Positions 22,937 to 33,274 of a stretch of DNA of 64,000 nt are shown here, in pieces. This stretch comes from Lucinisca nassula. Lineage: Eukaryota; Mollusca; Bivalvia; Lucinida; Lucinidae. Below the pieces are notes generated by a model, which did not search any database, was not told the DNA's origin, and was given only the letters and a program-made list of their open reading frames with translations. Each line of letters starts with the position of its first letter. Position 1 is the first letter of the stretch. The translations under genes were made by a program, and so were the position numbers. The stretch spans positions 104,783,497 through 104,847,496 of the forward strand of contig OY757020.1 in the NCBI GenBank assembly GCA_963580285.1, given 5' to 3'.

Positions 22937-24090
22937 TATATGTTACCTTTGTTGACCTAAAGGGTCTTTGGAAAATTATGCTAACGTATGGCAGTCCAAC
23001 GAAGCTCATAGCAATGGTGAGGTGGTTCCACGATATGCTTGCATCAACTGGTCCAGAAGGCTGGGGAGATTGCTTATCCATTCTGTGACATATGGAGTCA
23101 AGTAAGGCTGTGTACCCCAAAATGACAGCATGTTGTTCTCTGCGGATGCTTTCAAGGATGGTGACAGTGGTATACGTATTAGTAACGCTTTGATGGGAAG
23201 AATTTTTTCAACCTAAGGCAGTTGCATGCCAAATCCAAGGTGCAGACAGATGTGCTAAATGAATTTCTCTTTGCTCATAACATAGCAAAGAGGCTTCAGG
23301 AGAAGGGAAGAAGCAAAACTGTGTAGCTATGATCTTACAATCAGCATTAAAATTTGAGGTGGTCTAACAACCAGCACCTGGCAGGCCTTAAACGGAGCCC
23401 ACCATCACAGTGAAAGGTCAAAGATTTCAAGTGGCAGGCAAGTTCACATACCTTTGGAGCAGACTTTCAAGAGTCCTGCACATTGATGATGAAATCAATG
23501 CCAGGATTGCCAAGGCTAGTTCAGCATTTGTCCAACTACATGTAAGTGTTTGAAAGCTGAAAGTCTAATGATGATGCCAACACTTTTATATGCGGCAGTT
23601 TACAAACGGCAAGCCAAAAGACTTAAACTACTTCAATACAAGTTGTATTTGAAAACTTGCAAAGATTAAGTTGCAAGACAGGATCTAGAAACAGATACTG
23701 AAAAGGGCAGGGATGCAAAGTTCACAGACTCTTCTGAAACTAGCACAGCTAAGATGGACAGGCCATGTTATCAGGATGCCTGAGGAATTTTTACAAAAGA
23801 GAACTAGAAATGGGCAAACACCCCCACAAGGGGTCAGAAGAAGCATTGAAAGGAAACCCTCACAGACTCACTCAAGGGCTTCAACATACCAAAAGAGTCG
23901 TGTGAACAGATTGTACAGGACATAGCAAAGTTGCAAGGCCTTTAGAGAAGAGTGATTAGTGAATGAGGCAAAAATAATTGGCAAAGGAGAGCTGTAACAA
24001 AAGGCATCACAAACAGAGCTGTCTTTCTTTAACCTCCGGTTCAGCGCTAGAATTGGTTTAATCTGCCATCTTAGAACACACAAATAGTAC
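22937..24090 (+). pseudogene. Decayed LINE, reverse transcriptase and C-terminal zinc finger (continuation)
   Basis: The phrases VTFVDLKGLWKIM (lacking the usual AFD-containing stretch of RT motif A), TKLIAMVRWFHD, VKGQRFQVAGKFTYLWS, LRWTGHVIRMPEE and the terminal SARIGLICHLRTH match the back half of the same LINE type. The last phrase is the CCHH finger typical of the C-terminus, with its first cysteines lost. There are many stops and frame changes and the YADD region is unrecognisable. Together with 19600-20945 it is one dead element with later insertions. Confidence 0.65.
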
Positions 24091-24201
24091 TTAGCATTTC
24101 TCAAATGTGATTAAGATTGGCCATTGAATGACAAACTATTTTTATGGCTCTCACTTAATGCAGCACTTTTTGGACACGTTTTAAGCTCACTAGAGCCGAA
24201 G

Positions 24202-24214
24202 ACTATGGGGAGCT
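24202..24214. repeat. Target-site duplication, left side of the minus-strand LINE
   Basis: ACTATGGGGAGCT here is repeated exactly at 28362-28374. The flanking sequence (24184-24214 plus 28362 onward) reconstitutes a hairpin end of a Helentron-like repeat like that at 61807, so the LINE jumped into that repeat. Confidence 0.9.
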
Positions 24215-24362
24215 GATGATGATGATGATTTCGTGTTTAACGACGCGTCAACCCTCTTTGTGGGTCATAAGCGTCAAACGGTTGATGGTTAAACGGCATG
24301 AATAATTATGATGATATTAAAAGTAAAAAGTCAGAATGATAATGTATAAAAATCTGAAACAG

Positions 24363-27300
24363 TTAAATCTTATGAAAAAGTCCAATTTCTTTTAAGAATA
24401 AAATAATATTATCAACAGGTACATCTCGAAACAGTTGTTGCAAAGTGTCAGCTTTGAAATATAAAATACGTGAGGGTGAAAAGTCAACACAGTCAATTAA
24501 GATATGTTTCACAGTGAATGGCTGATCACAACCTACACAAGAAGGCTGATCATCACCATTAAAAATATAAGAATGAGTAACTCTAGTATGGCCGATGCGC
24601 AGTCGTGTTAATACTACGTCCTCTTTTCTGGAAAACTGTGGAGGAGAGCATTTTGTACTAACGACAGGTTTAATGGCATGGAGTTTGTTATTTATTGCAC
24701 GGTCCCATTCGCCTTGCCATTCCGACAAGATGTATCTATTGATAAATGGTTTAAAATTGTTAAAAGGAATTTTAAAAGCAGATGGATCAAGATTGAGCGA
24801 TTCCTTTGCTTTCTTGTCAGCATATTCATTGCCGACAATGCCAATATGGCTCGGAAGCCAACAAAACAAGATTTGTTGTGTTTTAGAAATTTCATGATGT
24901 TTTTCGATCAATTTTTGAATTTGAGGATTTTTAGATGATGAATGGTCTAAAGCCTTAAGCACAGAAAGTGAATCCGAAAATATAATTGCTTTTTGAATTG
25001 TTGAAGAACTGATAAAATCTAAAGCTAGGTCTATTGCTTTGGCTTCAGCTGTAAAAATAGATGAACCATCTGGAAGGCGCATGGTTTTGTGCGTATCTTT
25101 AGAAACATACGCACAGCCAACTTTATCTCCTTCTTTGGAACCATCAGTATAGACTTGCTGGTAATCATTGTAACGTGACTGCAGTACCTGAAAGTTTTGT
25201 TTGAGAAGTATTGGATTTGATTCGGATTTTTTTCCATCATGTAAGTCGAACAGAATAGAAGGTTGTTTAATACACCAAGATGGAACTTCGGCGGTTTCAT
25301 GTTTTTGAATATTTTTAAGGTCGATACCTGAATTTTCCAGCAGTGGTAAAATACGTAATCCAAAAGGTTTGATTGCTGTGGGTTTTGTTTCATACTTATC
25401 TACAAATTGAGGTCGAAATGAAATTTTGGATGCCGGGTTAGATGGATTTGCAGCAAGTCTGATAGCATACTGAAGAGAAAGTTTCTCTCTGCGCGAGGTT
25501 AAAGATGGTTCACCTGCTTCTACATAAAGGCTTAATACGGGAGAAGTACGGAAGGCTCCCATGGCCAGACGAAGGCCTTGGTGATGGATAGTATCCAAGG
25601 ATTTTAAATAGGACTTTCTGGCAGAACCATAAACAACAGACCCATAATCTAATTTAGATCTTATTAAAGACCGGTAAAGATGTAATAAAGTATACCGATC
25701 TGCTCCCCAACTTGTATGAGCTAAAACTTTCAAAAGATTCAAAGCTTTTAAGCATTTCGCTTTAAGATATTTAATATGTGGAATAAAAGATAACTTTTGA
25801 TCAAATATGACCCCAAGAAATTTGGCTTCTTCAACAACAGGAATTTGTGATCCGTATAAAAACAGGGAAGGATGTTCGTGTTTCTTCCGTAGTTTACAAA
25901 AATGAACACACTGCGTTTTCGACTTGGAGAACTTGAAACCATTTTTATCAGTCCATTCTTCTATTCTTTTTAAATTTTGATGTAACTTTCGTTCAATTGT
26001 TTTCATATTTTTTGAACGGTAACATATACAAAAATCATCAACATACAATGAACAATCAGTTTTGTCGTCCAAACATTGTACAATATTGTTTATTTTGATG
26101 TTAAATAGCGTAGTTGAAAGAATACTACCCTGTGGGACACCCTGTTCTTGATCATATAAATCTGACAGGGTAGACCCCACACGCACCTGAAACATGCGCT
26201 CCCCTAAAAAGCTTTCAATAAAACTGGGAAGTTTTCCTCTTAAGCCAATGTTATGTAGATCTTTCAATATTCCATAACGCCATGTTGTATCATATGCTTT
26301 CTCCAAGTCGAAAAAGACAGCCACTACGTGTTCTTTGTTAATAAAAGCATCTCGTATAAATGTTTCTAGTCTTATTAAATTGTCATTGGTACTACGTTCC
26401 GAACGAAAGCCCGATTGATATTCTGAAATGAGGTTGTTGGACTCTAAGTACCAGACTAATCTCTTGTTTATCATTCTCTCCAATGTTTTACACAAACAAC
26501 TTGTCAAAGCTATCGGACGATAATTTGTAGGTTCTGCATGATCTTTCCCTGGTTTCGGAATTGGTACAACTGTAGCTACACGCCAACTCTCAGGACAGAC
26601 CCCCGTTTCCCAAATATTATTAAAGATATCTAAAAGTGTTGTAAGAGAACTTTTTGGCAGATGCTTAAGCATCTGATAATGAATTTCATCGGGGCCGGTT
26701 GCCGTATCATGTGATTTTTCAATGGCTTCAACGAGTTCTGATAAGTTAAATGGTGTGTTGTATTCTTCGTGATTAAGGGATTTGAAGTTAAGTTTTCTTT
26801 TCTCCTGGTCCTTTTTGAAATTTCTAAAAGTGTCAGAATAATTACGCGATGATGAATTTCTCAAAAATGTGTGACCAAGAGTATCTGAAATATCTTTTTT
26901 TGTTGAAGCTATTGTGTCAAATTCAGTATTTAAATGTGTAAAACTAGAAGACTTTGTTTTTCCTGAAATTTTTCGTACCATATTCCAAACCTTTTTAATG
27001 GGGGTTTTATAGTTCAATTTGGAGACATATTCTCTCCATGACTTTCGTTTGGAAGCTCGGATTGTTCGCCGAGCTTTAGCTCTAAAAACTTTTACGTCGT
27101 TGAGCTTTTCTGAAGTGGGATTTTTGCAGAACTTATTTAGAGCCTGTTTACGCTTTTTAATAGCTTCTTTACAGTCATTATTAAACCAAGGCTTGCTTTT
27201 CTTAGTATTTGTGGAGGTCTTTGGAATGCATTGTTCTGATATGTTAATAAGTGTATCTGTGAAATCAGAAACAATGTCAGATGATTCATTTAAGTGATCA

Positions 27301-28049
27301 ACTGATAACTCTTCTTCACATAAATTATGGAATAATTCCCAGTCGGCTTTATTCATTTTCCATTTCTGGTTACAGTCTTCATCTGGTTCGTTTACGCTCT
27401 CTATTATAACAGGAAAGTGATCACTTCCGCACTGATCATCATGAACAGACCAGTCATAGTCCAAGAAGAGAGATGGGTGACACAAAGAGAGATCTAAAGA
27501 AGACAAATGACCTGTCGCAGGGTGAAGGTAAGTATAAGATTTATCATTCATCAAGCAAAGATCCTTCTTTGCAATAAAATCTTCGACAAGTGCTCCTCTG
27601 TTATTGACATCTTTACAGCCCCATAGAATATTGTGACCATTGAAGTCGCCAACTAAAAGATATGGCGATGGAAGTTGACTCAGCAATGAGTCAAGATGTT
27701 CGGGCTTTAAAGAAAATGAGGGTGGGATATATAGAGAGCAAACTGTAGTTTCTTTATCCAGAGAAACCGATACTGCTACAGCTTGAAGGTCGGTTTTTAA
27801 TTTGATCTCTCTTTGTGGTAAACATGATTTAACAAAAATTGAGCTGCCACCAGATGGTTTGTTACCATCAGAATAGATATAGTTGTATGTATTGAAACCC
27901 CTGACATCTATGTTGTCATCAGTTTTTAAAAAAGTTTCTTGCAAACAAAACACCGATGGGGTTAGTAGCGAAATAAGTAATAAGAGTTCATTATAATTTG
28001 ATTTAAGACCTCGACAATTCCATTGTATTATTTTGTGCTTTAAATCCAT
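24363..28049 (-). CDS. LINE ORF2: endonuclease, reverse transcriptase, RNase H
   Basis: An uninterrupted 1228-aa frame. The N-terminal endonuclease/exonuclease/phosphatase domain shows QWNCRGL (about 9), QETFL (about 37), GDFNGHNILWG (about 136) and SDHFPV (about 210). The reverse transcriptase shows PIPKPGKDHAEPTNYRPIAL (about 500), FFDLEKAYDTTW (about 575), GVPQGSILS (about 640) and YVDD (about 675). RNase H shows YTDGSKEGDKVG (about 965), AEAKAIDLAL, FSDSLSVLKAL and WLPSHIGIVGNEYADKKAK. A C-terminal CVGC...HILIDC knuckle follows. The RNase H places it in the I superfamily (I/Nimb-like); the clade was not resolved. It begins 33 bp after the ORF1 stop. All visible catalytic motifs are intact, so it could act in trans even though the copy is 5'-truncated. 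Confidence 0.93.
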   Translation of the reverse strand: MDLKHKIIQWNCRGLKSNYNELLLLISLLTPSVFCLQETFLKTDDNIDVRGFNTYNYIYSDGNKPSGGSSIFVKSCLPQREIKLKTDLQAVAVSVSLDKETTVCSLYIPPSFSLKPEHLDSLLSQLPSPYLLVGDFNGHNILWGCKDVNNRGALVEDFIAKKDLCLMNDKSYTYLHPATGHLSSLDLSLCHPSLFLDYDWSVHDDQCGSDHFPVIIESVNEPDEDCNQKWKMNKADWELFHNLCEEELSVDHLNESSDIVSDFTDTLINISEQCIPKTSTNTKKSKPWFNNDCKEAIKKRKQALNKFCKNPTSEKLNDVKVFRAKARRTIRASKRKSWREYVSKLNYKTPIKKVWNMVRKISGKTKSSSFTHLNTEFDTIASTKKDISDTLGHTFLRNSSSRNYSDTFRNFKKDQEKRKLNFKSLNHEEYNTPFNLSELVEAIEKSHDTATGPDEIHYQMLKHLPKSSLTTLLDIFNNIWETGVCPESWRVATVVPIPKPGKDHAEPTNYRPIALTSCLCKTLERMINKRLVWYLESNNLISEYQSGFRSERSTNDNLIRLETFIRDAFINKEHVVAVFFDLEKAYDTTWRYGILKDLHNIGLRGKLPSFIESFLGERMFQVRVGSTLSDLYDQEQGVPQGSILSTTLFNIKINNIVQCLDDKTDCSLYVDDFCICYRSKNMKTIERKLHQNLKRIEEWTDKNGFKFSKSKTQCVHFCKLRKKHEHPSLFLYGSQIPVVEEAKFLGVIFDQKLSFIPHIKYLKAKCLKALNLLKVLAHTSWGADRYTLLHLYRSLIRSKLDYGSVVYGSARKSYLKSLDTIHHQGLRLAMGAFRTSPVLSLYVEAGEPSLTSRREKLSLQYAIRLAANPSNPASKISFRPQFVDKYETKPTAIKPFGLRILPLLENSGIDLKNIQKHETAEVPSWCIKQPSILFDLHDGKKSESNPILLKQNFQVLQSRYNDYQQVYTDGSKEGDKVGCAYVSKDTHKTMRLPDGSSIFTAEAKAIDLALDFISSSTIQKAIIFSDSLSVLKALDHSSSKNPQIQKLIEKHHEISKTQQILFCWLPSHIGIVGNEYADKKAKESLNLDPSAFKIPFNNFKPFINRYILSEWQGEWDRAINNKLHAIKPVVSTKCSPPQFSRKEDVVLTRLRIGHTRVTHSYIFNGDDQPSCVGCDQPFTVKHILIDCVDFSPSRILYFKADTLQQLFRDVPVDNIILFLKEIGLFHKI

Positions 28050-28081
28050 TTTAAGGAGAGATATTTAAAGACTAGAAACTA

Positions 28082-28361
28082 TTATGGAGGTGCAATTGGT
28101 GATATAGATCTGCTACCACCAGCTCGCGGCGTGGCAGACCTCGATCTGTTATTGCCACTTGGTGATGATGGAGTTTCAGTCAACTCCATATCACTGTCAC
28201 TCAAAGATCCGAATCTGTTCTGAAATTTTATATTGTCTCTTTCCATTTTACGTTGTCTGTCTGTTTGTCTTTGAGACAATTGATGTTTTTTTATCGGATC
28301 TTGCGACCCCTTATTAGTTCGACCTGGGTCGGGTTTCTCTTTTACATTCGGCGCTGGCTTC
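28082..28361 (-). pseudogene. C-terminal part of LINE ORF1 (5'-truncated)
   Basis: The frame encodes the basic, Ser-rich tail (RTNKGSQDP, TDRQRKMERD, FQNRFGSLSDSDME, SRSATPRAGG) and stops 33 bp before ORF2. The zinc knuckles and N-terminus are lost by truncation at 28361. Upstream sequence belongs to the target repeat. Confidence 0.8.
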
Positions 28362-28740
28362 ACTATGGGGAGCTTATAGGATAGGTAGTGGTATGTTATC
28401 TGTTGTTGTCGTCGTCCGTCGTCAACATTTTTAAACATCTCAGGAGGACATTGAAACTACTGTCAGAGTCAATTGAAACCAAATTGGATGTTGATCCTTC
28501 ATCGGAATAGGGAGCAAAGTTTGCAATGATTGGGTCACTTGACCAAGATGGCCGCCAGGTCCATTTATTCCTCTGGCATGAGAATTAATGTTTGCAGTCA
28601 GTTAAATGGAAGTTGATAAATATAGCCAAATTGGCAACCATACCCTTATATGGTAAAGGACTTGAAACTCCTCATTTCATAAATTGAAAGCTAGATTTTC
28701 AAACCACCATGTATAGTTTGTTGAACAACATTACTTCCAG
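28362..28740 (-). mobile_element. Helentron-like repeat interrupted by the LINE
   Basis: It starts with the repeated ACTATGGGGAGCT and continues 'tataggataggtagtgg', 'gtcgtcgtccgtcgtcaac' and 'ttaaacatctcaggaggaca'. This resembles 61807-62073. Its hairpin lies on the far side of the LINE (24184-24214). It is non-coding. Confidence 0.7.
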
Positions 28741-28741
28741 G

Positions 28742-29110
28742 GGAGGGTTTAGTTAGGAAGTCTTCATGCGCGCTGAACAAAATTAATGTCTATACCGCTG
28801 CAGAAGTAAGGGCGAGGATTGTAGCCACGTAATATTGATTTAAGCCCTCCAGTGGAATTCTTTCCACTGACTGTTCCAAGGCAGTTCTTCTGTGGTGGTT
28901 TATATATATGTAATTGTCTGTTACTGATTGTGTGTATCACTTGAGTCTTTTTATTTTGGATGTTTGTGGGAAAGTAACTGTCCTTTAAGCTATCCTCTGT
29001 TGAAGTTACCATTATGGTCTGGTCGCTTTGTGTTTCTTTCCCTTTGGTGGGCAGAGTAAGTTAGTTGTACCGATTTCTGATCATAGATTAACTTCAACTT
29101 TTATTCACAC
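28742..29110 (+). mobile_element. Naiad 3' UTR fragment
   Basis: It matches the Naiad 3' UTR in sense orientation ('aagtaagggcgaggattgt', 'tttccactgactgttccaag', 'gggaaagtaactgtcc', 'tatggtctggtcgcttt'). It lacks coding sequence. Confidence 0.75.
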
Positions 29111-29399
29111 TGGTGAGCATATTGGCCCATGAGTCTCTTGTTTAAAAAAATCAGTCCTTTAATATAGCGATGTCCGGGCGGGTAGTTTGTGAGCAGATGG
29201 GTGGGGTTGCGGGCGTTGTCTAAGGTTTACATTTTGGATAACTTTTTTTCAAAGTGAAATATTACCTCTATTCTCCTTTGGATTGCTTTCATATTAGGGC
29301 TGTTGCTTTATAATTGGAGTTATTCCATTCAAATAAAATCTATTAATGGCATCAAGCACCAATTTTTTGTGGAAATTGTCTTTTTTCAAACTTGAAGTA

Positions 29400-29475
29400 T
29401 CAGTTTAGTGCACAGAGTGCTGGACTATGGATCAAGCGGTTATGAGCTCAAGTCCTGGTGGAGGTATTTTTCTTT
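29400..29475 (+). mobile_element. tRNA-like SINE head, degenerate
   Basis: 'agtgcacagagtgctggact' and 'ggttatgagctcaagtcctgg' resemble A- and B-box regions of tRNA-derived SINEs, as at 55826-55925. The body downstream is unclear. Confidence 0.45.
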
Positions 29476-29479
29476 TTGC

Positions 29480-30100
29480 CTTTTTTTCTTCATGAAAACC
29501 TATACAGTTATCCCCCCCCCCAGCACAACTAGGTCCTGGGCCAAAGGTCAAGGTCACTGGCTAATTTTAGAAAAAAAAAATGTCATTGCTCTAGCACTAA
29601 CATTTATTGATAGATTTTAATAAAACTTCACATGCATATTGCTTATGATGATTCCTTGAGCAAGTTCGCCTTTCAGGGTCCTAGGCCCAAGGACAAAATC
29701 ACTGCTGCTTTTTTTTCCAGGAAAATAAGAAACTTTATCATTGGTCTAGCGTCACATGTAACTTATACATTTTTTATATGAAAATATCTTTAGTACTATA
29801 TTCATTGCAAGCTTGATAGTGCAATGGATAGAATGCTGGACATGATTTTGGTACTCTTTCAACTGCTGCAGTCTGCTTAGCCTATTCACATAAGAAAATA
29901 GCTTTTTGGGGCAAAATGGGAAGAATTGGAATTGTATTTTTTTAGACTAAAAAGATAGGATTTTTTTTTAGTGTTTCTCAGGGGTAATATGTGGTTCTCT
30001 TGATTACTAAGGTCTATTGGGCTCTTCTACAAAAGAAATTTAAAAACCCGTCCATTATGCTGTGTGGCTTTTTTTTCTTGGTAACATATTGCATTTAACA
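29480..30100. other. No gene seen; T-rich degenerate repeat DNA
   Basis: Homopolymer T runs and phrases such as 'ttattgatagattttaataaaac' suggest an old Helentron-like core. There are no splice-bounded open frames. Confidence 0.35.
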
Positions 30101-30102
30101 AA

Positions 30103-30264
30103 TAGATCAGCTCTAGCCATGAATTGTTGAGTAATAAATCACAGTTTGTAGGTCAGTTGAAAGCAGATCAAATCACGAGCACGCAGCGCGAGTGATTTGT
30201 CTACTTTCAACTGACGGACAAACTAATTTATTACTCAACAATTCACATGACAGAGCTGATCTAT
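30103..30264. mobile_element. Foldback element, about 160 bp
   Basis: The arms ATAGATCAGCTCT...GAATTGTTGAGTAATAAAT and ATTTATTACTCAACAATTC...AGAGCTGATCTAT are complementary, with further pairing inwards through GTCAGTTGAAAG and GTGATTT. A partial second right arm lies at 30320-30410. Confidence 0.8.
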
Positions 30265-30944
30265 TTTGATTCTAACACACTGAAAATGTGTAATCGTAAT
30301 TATGTTGTTGAATTACTCTATGCGCTTGTGATTTGCTCTACTTTTAACTGACCTCCAAACTGTAATTTATTACTCAACAATTCACATGTCAGAGCTGATC
30401 TATTTCAATTCTAACATACTGAAAATGGGTAATTATGGTGTTGATTTATTCAAATTCTCCCAGCCCAAAACCATAGTTAGAAGCAATCCTGCCAAAATTA
30501 TTGACTGACTGTAATACATGCATTTACGTCCTTTTCTAACGTTGTACATACGAGAAAATTATGATACACCATCTAACACCAAGAAAATCAACAAGTGACA
30601 TCATAAACTTGTACTTTTTAATGATGTCACTCGTCACGCTCTCCAAGCCATGATTTGTTGCAGAATAAAACACAGTTCTTTTCCACTGCCTATTTAGGCG
30701 CGCTGTGTTAGAACATCGGTTTTATAATAGCATGGCGTTTTGATAATAGATCAATGATTTTGCCTTTTATCTGGAATTCTTCTAAATGAAGAAACACAAT
30801 ATATCATGATTAGATTATGAGTTCCATATGAAGCATGGTTCAGTGATTTTGGATTAATCTTGGCTAATATTTGTTTGAGATATGTCATATGAGCAATATA
30901 TTTGTGTTTGGAAAAGAAATCCTATTAAAATACTGGCGGTTTAT

Positions 30945-31165
30945 TTGTGGTATTGTTTGTCAGAAACTATGTATTGCTTATATATTTTTATTTTGGATAG
31001 CCAGTTGGCCATTTTATGGGAAAGTAACTGTCCCTTTGGCTTTCCTCTGTTATTGTTTCCATCAGGGTCTAGTTACTTCTTGTTTGTGCTTCTTTCCCCT
31101 TTGGTGTCTCTGTTGGGAGGTGTAAGTTAATTGTATTGATTCCTGATCACTGCTTTACTTCTACT
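30945..31165 (+). mobile_element. Naiad 3' UTR fragment
   Basis: It matches the far 3' end of the Naiad in sense orientation ('gggaaagtaactgtccctt', 'tttccctttggtgtctctg' with changes, 'aattgtattgattcctgatc'). It lies about 230 bp upstream of the large recombinase exon. Confidence 0.7.
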
Positions 31166-31394
31166 TTTTATGTTAGAGCTATTCCAAAAAATTTTTATAT
31201 ATGTGAGACATTGTTTGACAAGTAGGCGAGCTATGCTTTCTTGATGACACTTTGGTAGGGGATAATAGGGATTTAATTTCAGCCTAAATGCACAAATGTT
31301 TGACAGTTCTGACCTTACATTTGTGCCATACTTTTTTTCCCATAGAATACATACTCTATTTCCAGGGACTGCATTGATTAATCTGTCATTTCAG

Positions 31395-32978
31395 AAACCG
31401 GATCGCTTCTGTGTTTTTTGCAAAAATATATTTAGGGGTGGAAAATTAAAAAAACACCAGAAAAGAGCACACAAAGATGTCCCAGAAATTAAAGAAATTA
31501 TGAAGATGGACAAGACTACTCAGAACAGGTTTTTTGACCAGAAAAGGAAAGAAGGGATTTATCTTTTCAATTATGACTTAATTACACAGGATAAAGACCC
31601 AATTATGAGGGAAAGAAAGCCCCAACATGCCGATAATCTTAGAATATGTTCAGAATGTAAGGGGTACTATTCGAGCAAGTACTTCTTTAAACACAAATGC
31701 CTAACAAAAGCTCCTGTTGCTCTGAAGCCAACTCTTCTGCAAAAAGTAAATATAGCTAAAATAGACAAAGACACAGATTTCCAAGACATTTTAAACAGGT
31801 TAACTGACAATGAAGTAGGAAATTTAATTCGAACAAATTATACTGTACAATTAATCGGATATAAGCACTTCAGTCTGAGAAAACATGAAGAGGGTAAAGA
31901 AGATGAAGTGAGAATAGTAGTAATGACAGATATGAGGGAGCTTTGTAGATTATTTTTAACATTTAAAGATTTAAAGGGTGCAGAATTAGAGGTCGAAGAA
32001 ATGTTCAAAAGGGAAAATTTAGATGACCTTCAAGAGGCTATAGAGCAAATGGTGAAAAAAGAGAATAATGAAGAAAAATATGGATTGAAACTTTTGTTAG
32101 ACGCATTTATATTGAGGGCTATCAAAACACTAAAAGGTCACTACTCAGAGACAATCCAAGACACCAAAGGCAAAGAACTGAAAAATTTTTTAACAGCTTA
32201 CAAGTACAGATCCTGTGAGATGTTCCCTAAAGCTAGACAAGCCTGCATGAAAAAGTCTAAAGAAATAGCCAGAAGACCTGCAAATCTACCAGATGAAATG
32301 GAATTAAGAAAACTTCAAGACTACATCAAATTTAATATGAATCGCATAGTGACAAACTTTCAAGTCAAACAGTATACAGAGTTAAGATCACTAGCAGTTG
32401 CAAGACTAACCCTTTTCAATGCACGCAGAGGCGAGGAGCCATCTCGTATGCTGTTGAAAGAATGGGAGGATGCTGAGAAAGGGGTCTGGGTCCCACCAGA
32501 GCAATTGAAAGGTATGAAAGATGAGGCCGAAAAGTTCTTGGTAGGTCAGTACAAATTGTGCTATCTGTCTGGCAAAGGTAAAGATTTGGTGTCGGTCTTT
32601 ATACCAATTGACACTTTGCCAGCTATCAGAATTCTAGTGAAGGAAAGATATAATTATGGGCTGTCACCACAAAACAATTTTGTATTTGCTACAAAGACAA
32701 TTCCAGGTAGAAAGCCAGCACATACTTCAGGATGGCATGCTTTGAATGATTTATGTCGCTTGGCTGATGTCAACATACCTATTACGGCAACAAAGATGAG
32801 ACATCGCCTCTCCACCGTATATGCAAGCTTAGACATGTCAGAATCAGACCTTAAAATCTTCCTAGAGCACATGGGCCATGAATCAACAATTTCCAGGGAG
32901 AATTACCAGTGCCCGCCTGGAGTCAGTGCTATGAGAGTGATGGGGAAGCTTCTTCAGGATGTGGACCAAGGTATCTAA
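31395..32978 (+). CDS. Terminal exon: two zinc fingers plus Crypton-like tyrosine recombinase domain
   Basis: The exon starts after 'aatctgtcatttcag' and runs 527 codons to a TAA. A C2H2 finger opens it (FCVFCKNIF...HQKRAH). A second finger-like C-X2-C...H-X-C follows (CSECKGYY...FKHKC). A long helical region precedes the catalytic part. Tyrosine-recombinase signatures are LTLFNARRGE (first Arg), TATKMRHRLST (second Arg-His pair, with Thr where the family usually has His three residues before Arg), EHMGHES (His) and ISRENY (candidate nucleophile Tyr). Phage-type recombinases cut and rejoin DNA through that Tyr, and Crypton transposons use such enzymes. The chain of upstream host-style exons suggests a domesticated gene rather than a mobile copy. 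Termini typical of a transposon were not seen. An AATAAA follows at 33053. A GTATCT near the end (32970) could instead act as a donor. Confidence 0.7.
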   Translation, partial: KPDRFCVFCKNIFRGGKLKKHQKRAHKDVPEIKEIMKMDKTTQNRFFDQKRKEGIYLFNYDLITQDKDPIMRERKPQHADNLRICSECKGYYSSKYFFKHKCLTKAPVALKPTLLQKVNIAKIDKDTDFQDILNRLTDNEVGNLIRTNYTVQLIGYKHFSLRKHEEGKEDEVRIVVMTDMRELCRLFLTFKDLKGAELEVEEMFKRENLDDLQEAIEQMVKKENNEEKYGLKLLLDAFILRAIKTLKGHYSETIQDTKGKELKNFLTAYKYRSCEMFPKARQACMKKSKEIARRPANLPDEMELRKLQDYIKFNMNRIVTNFQVKQYTELRSLAVARLTLFNARRGEEPSRMLLKEWEDAEKGVWVPPEQLKGMKDEAEKFLVGQYKLCYLSGKGKDLVSVFIPIDTLPAIRILVKERYNYGLSPQNNFVFATKTIPGRKPAHTSGWHALNDLCRLADVNIPITATKMRHRLSTVYASLDMSESDLKIFLEHMGHESTISRENYQCPPGVSAMRVMGKLLQDVDQGI

Positions 32979-33052
32979 AATAAGAGCTTTTCTTATACTG
33001 CAAAGAAATTTCCAGACTTTTGATTGAACTGCGCCATAAGTCTGTGGGTAAA

Positions 33053-33058
33053 AATAAA
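33053..33058 (+). terminator. Candidate polyadenylation signal
   Basis: AATAAA lies 75 bp after the stop codon of the recombinase exon, within usual distance for a short 3' UTR. The match is common in AT-rich DNA. Confidence 0.35.
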
Positions 33059-33274
33059 TCACCCTTTGCTCTGTCGATTTGCTGTAGTTGGTATGAAATA
33101 GCAGCAAAATAATTCAATATATATTAAATGCACCACATTAACTCAAGAAAATACATGTAAATTGATTTATAAAAAGTTTTAATGTTGTTTTTTTTTATTC
33201 ATTTTGTACTTTGTTTTATTATAAACATGATTTGATAAATTTCCCACTCAGCACTGTGATCAACGTGGTGTGTG

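Larger units (their letters stand above)
24215..28361 (-). mobile_element. 5'-truncated I-type LINE with RNase H
   Basis: On the minus strand it contains the last part of ORF1, a complete ORF2 and a short 3' UTR ending in a (TCA)n-type microsatellite. It is flanked by a perfect 13-bp duplication. The 5' truncation falls inside ORF1, a normal outcome of target-primed reverse transcription. It is nearly identical to the + strand copy at 36981-45677, which points to recent activity. Confidence 0.9.
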
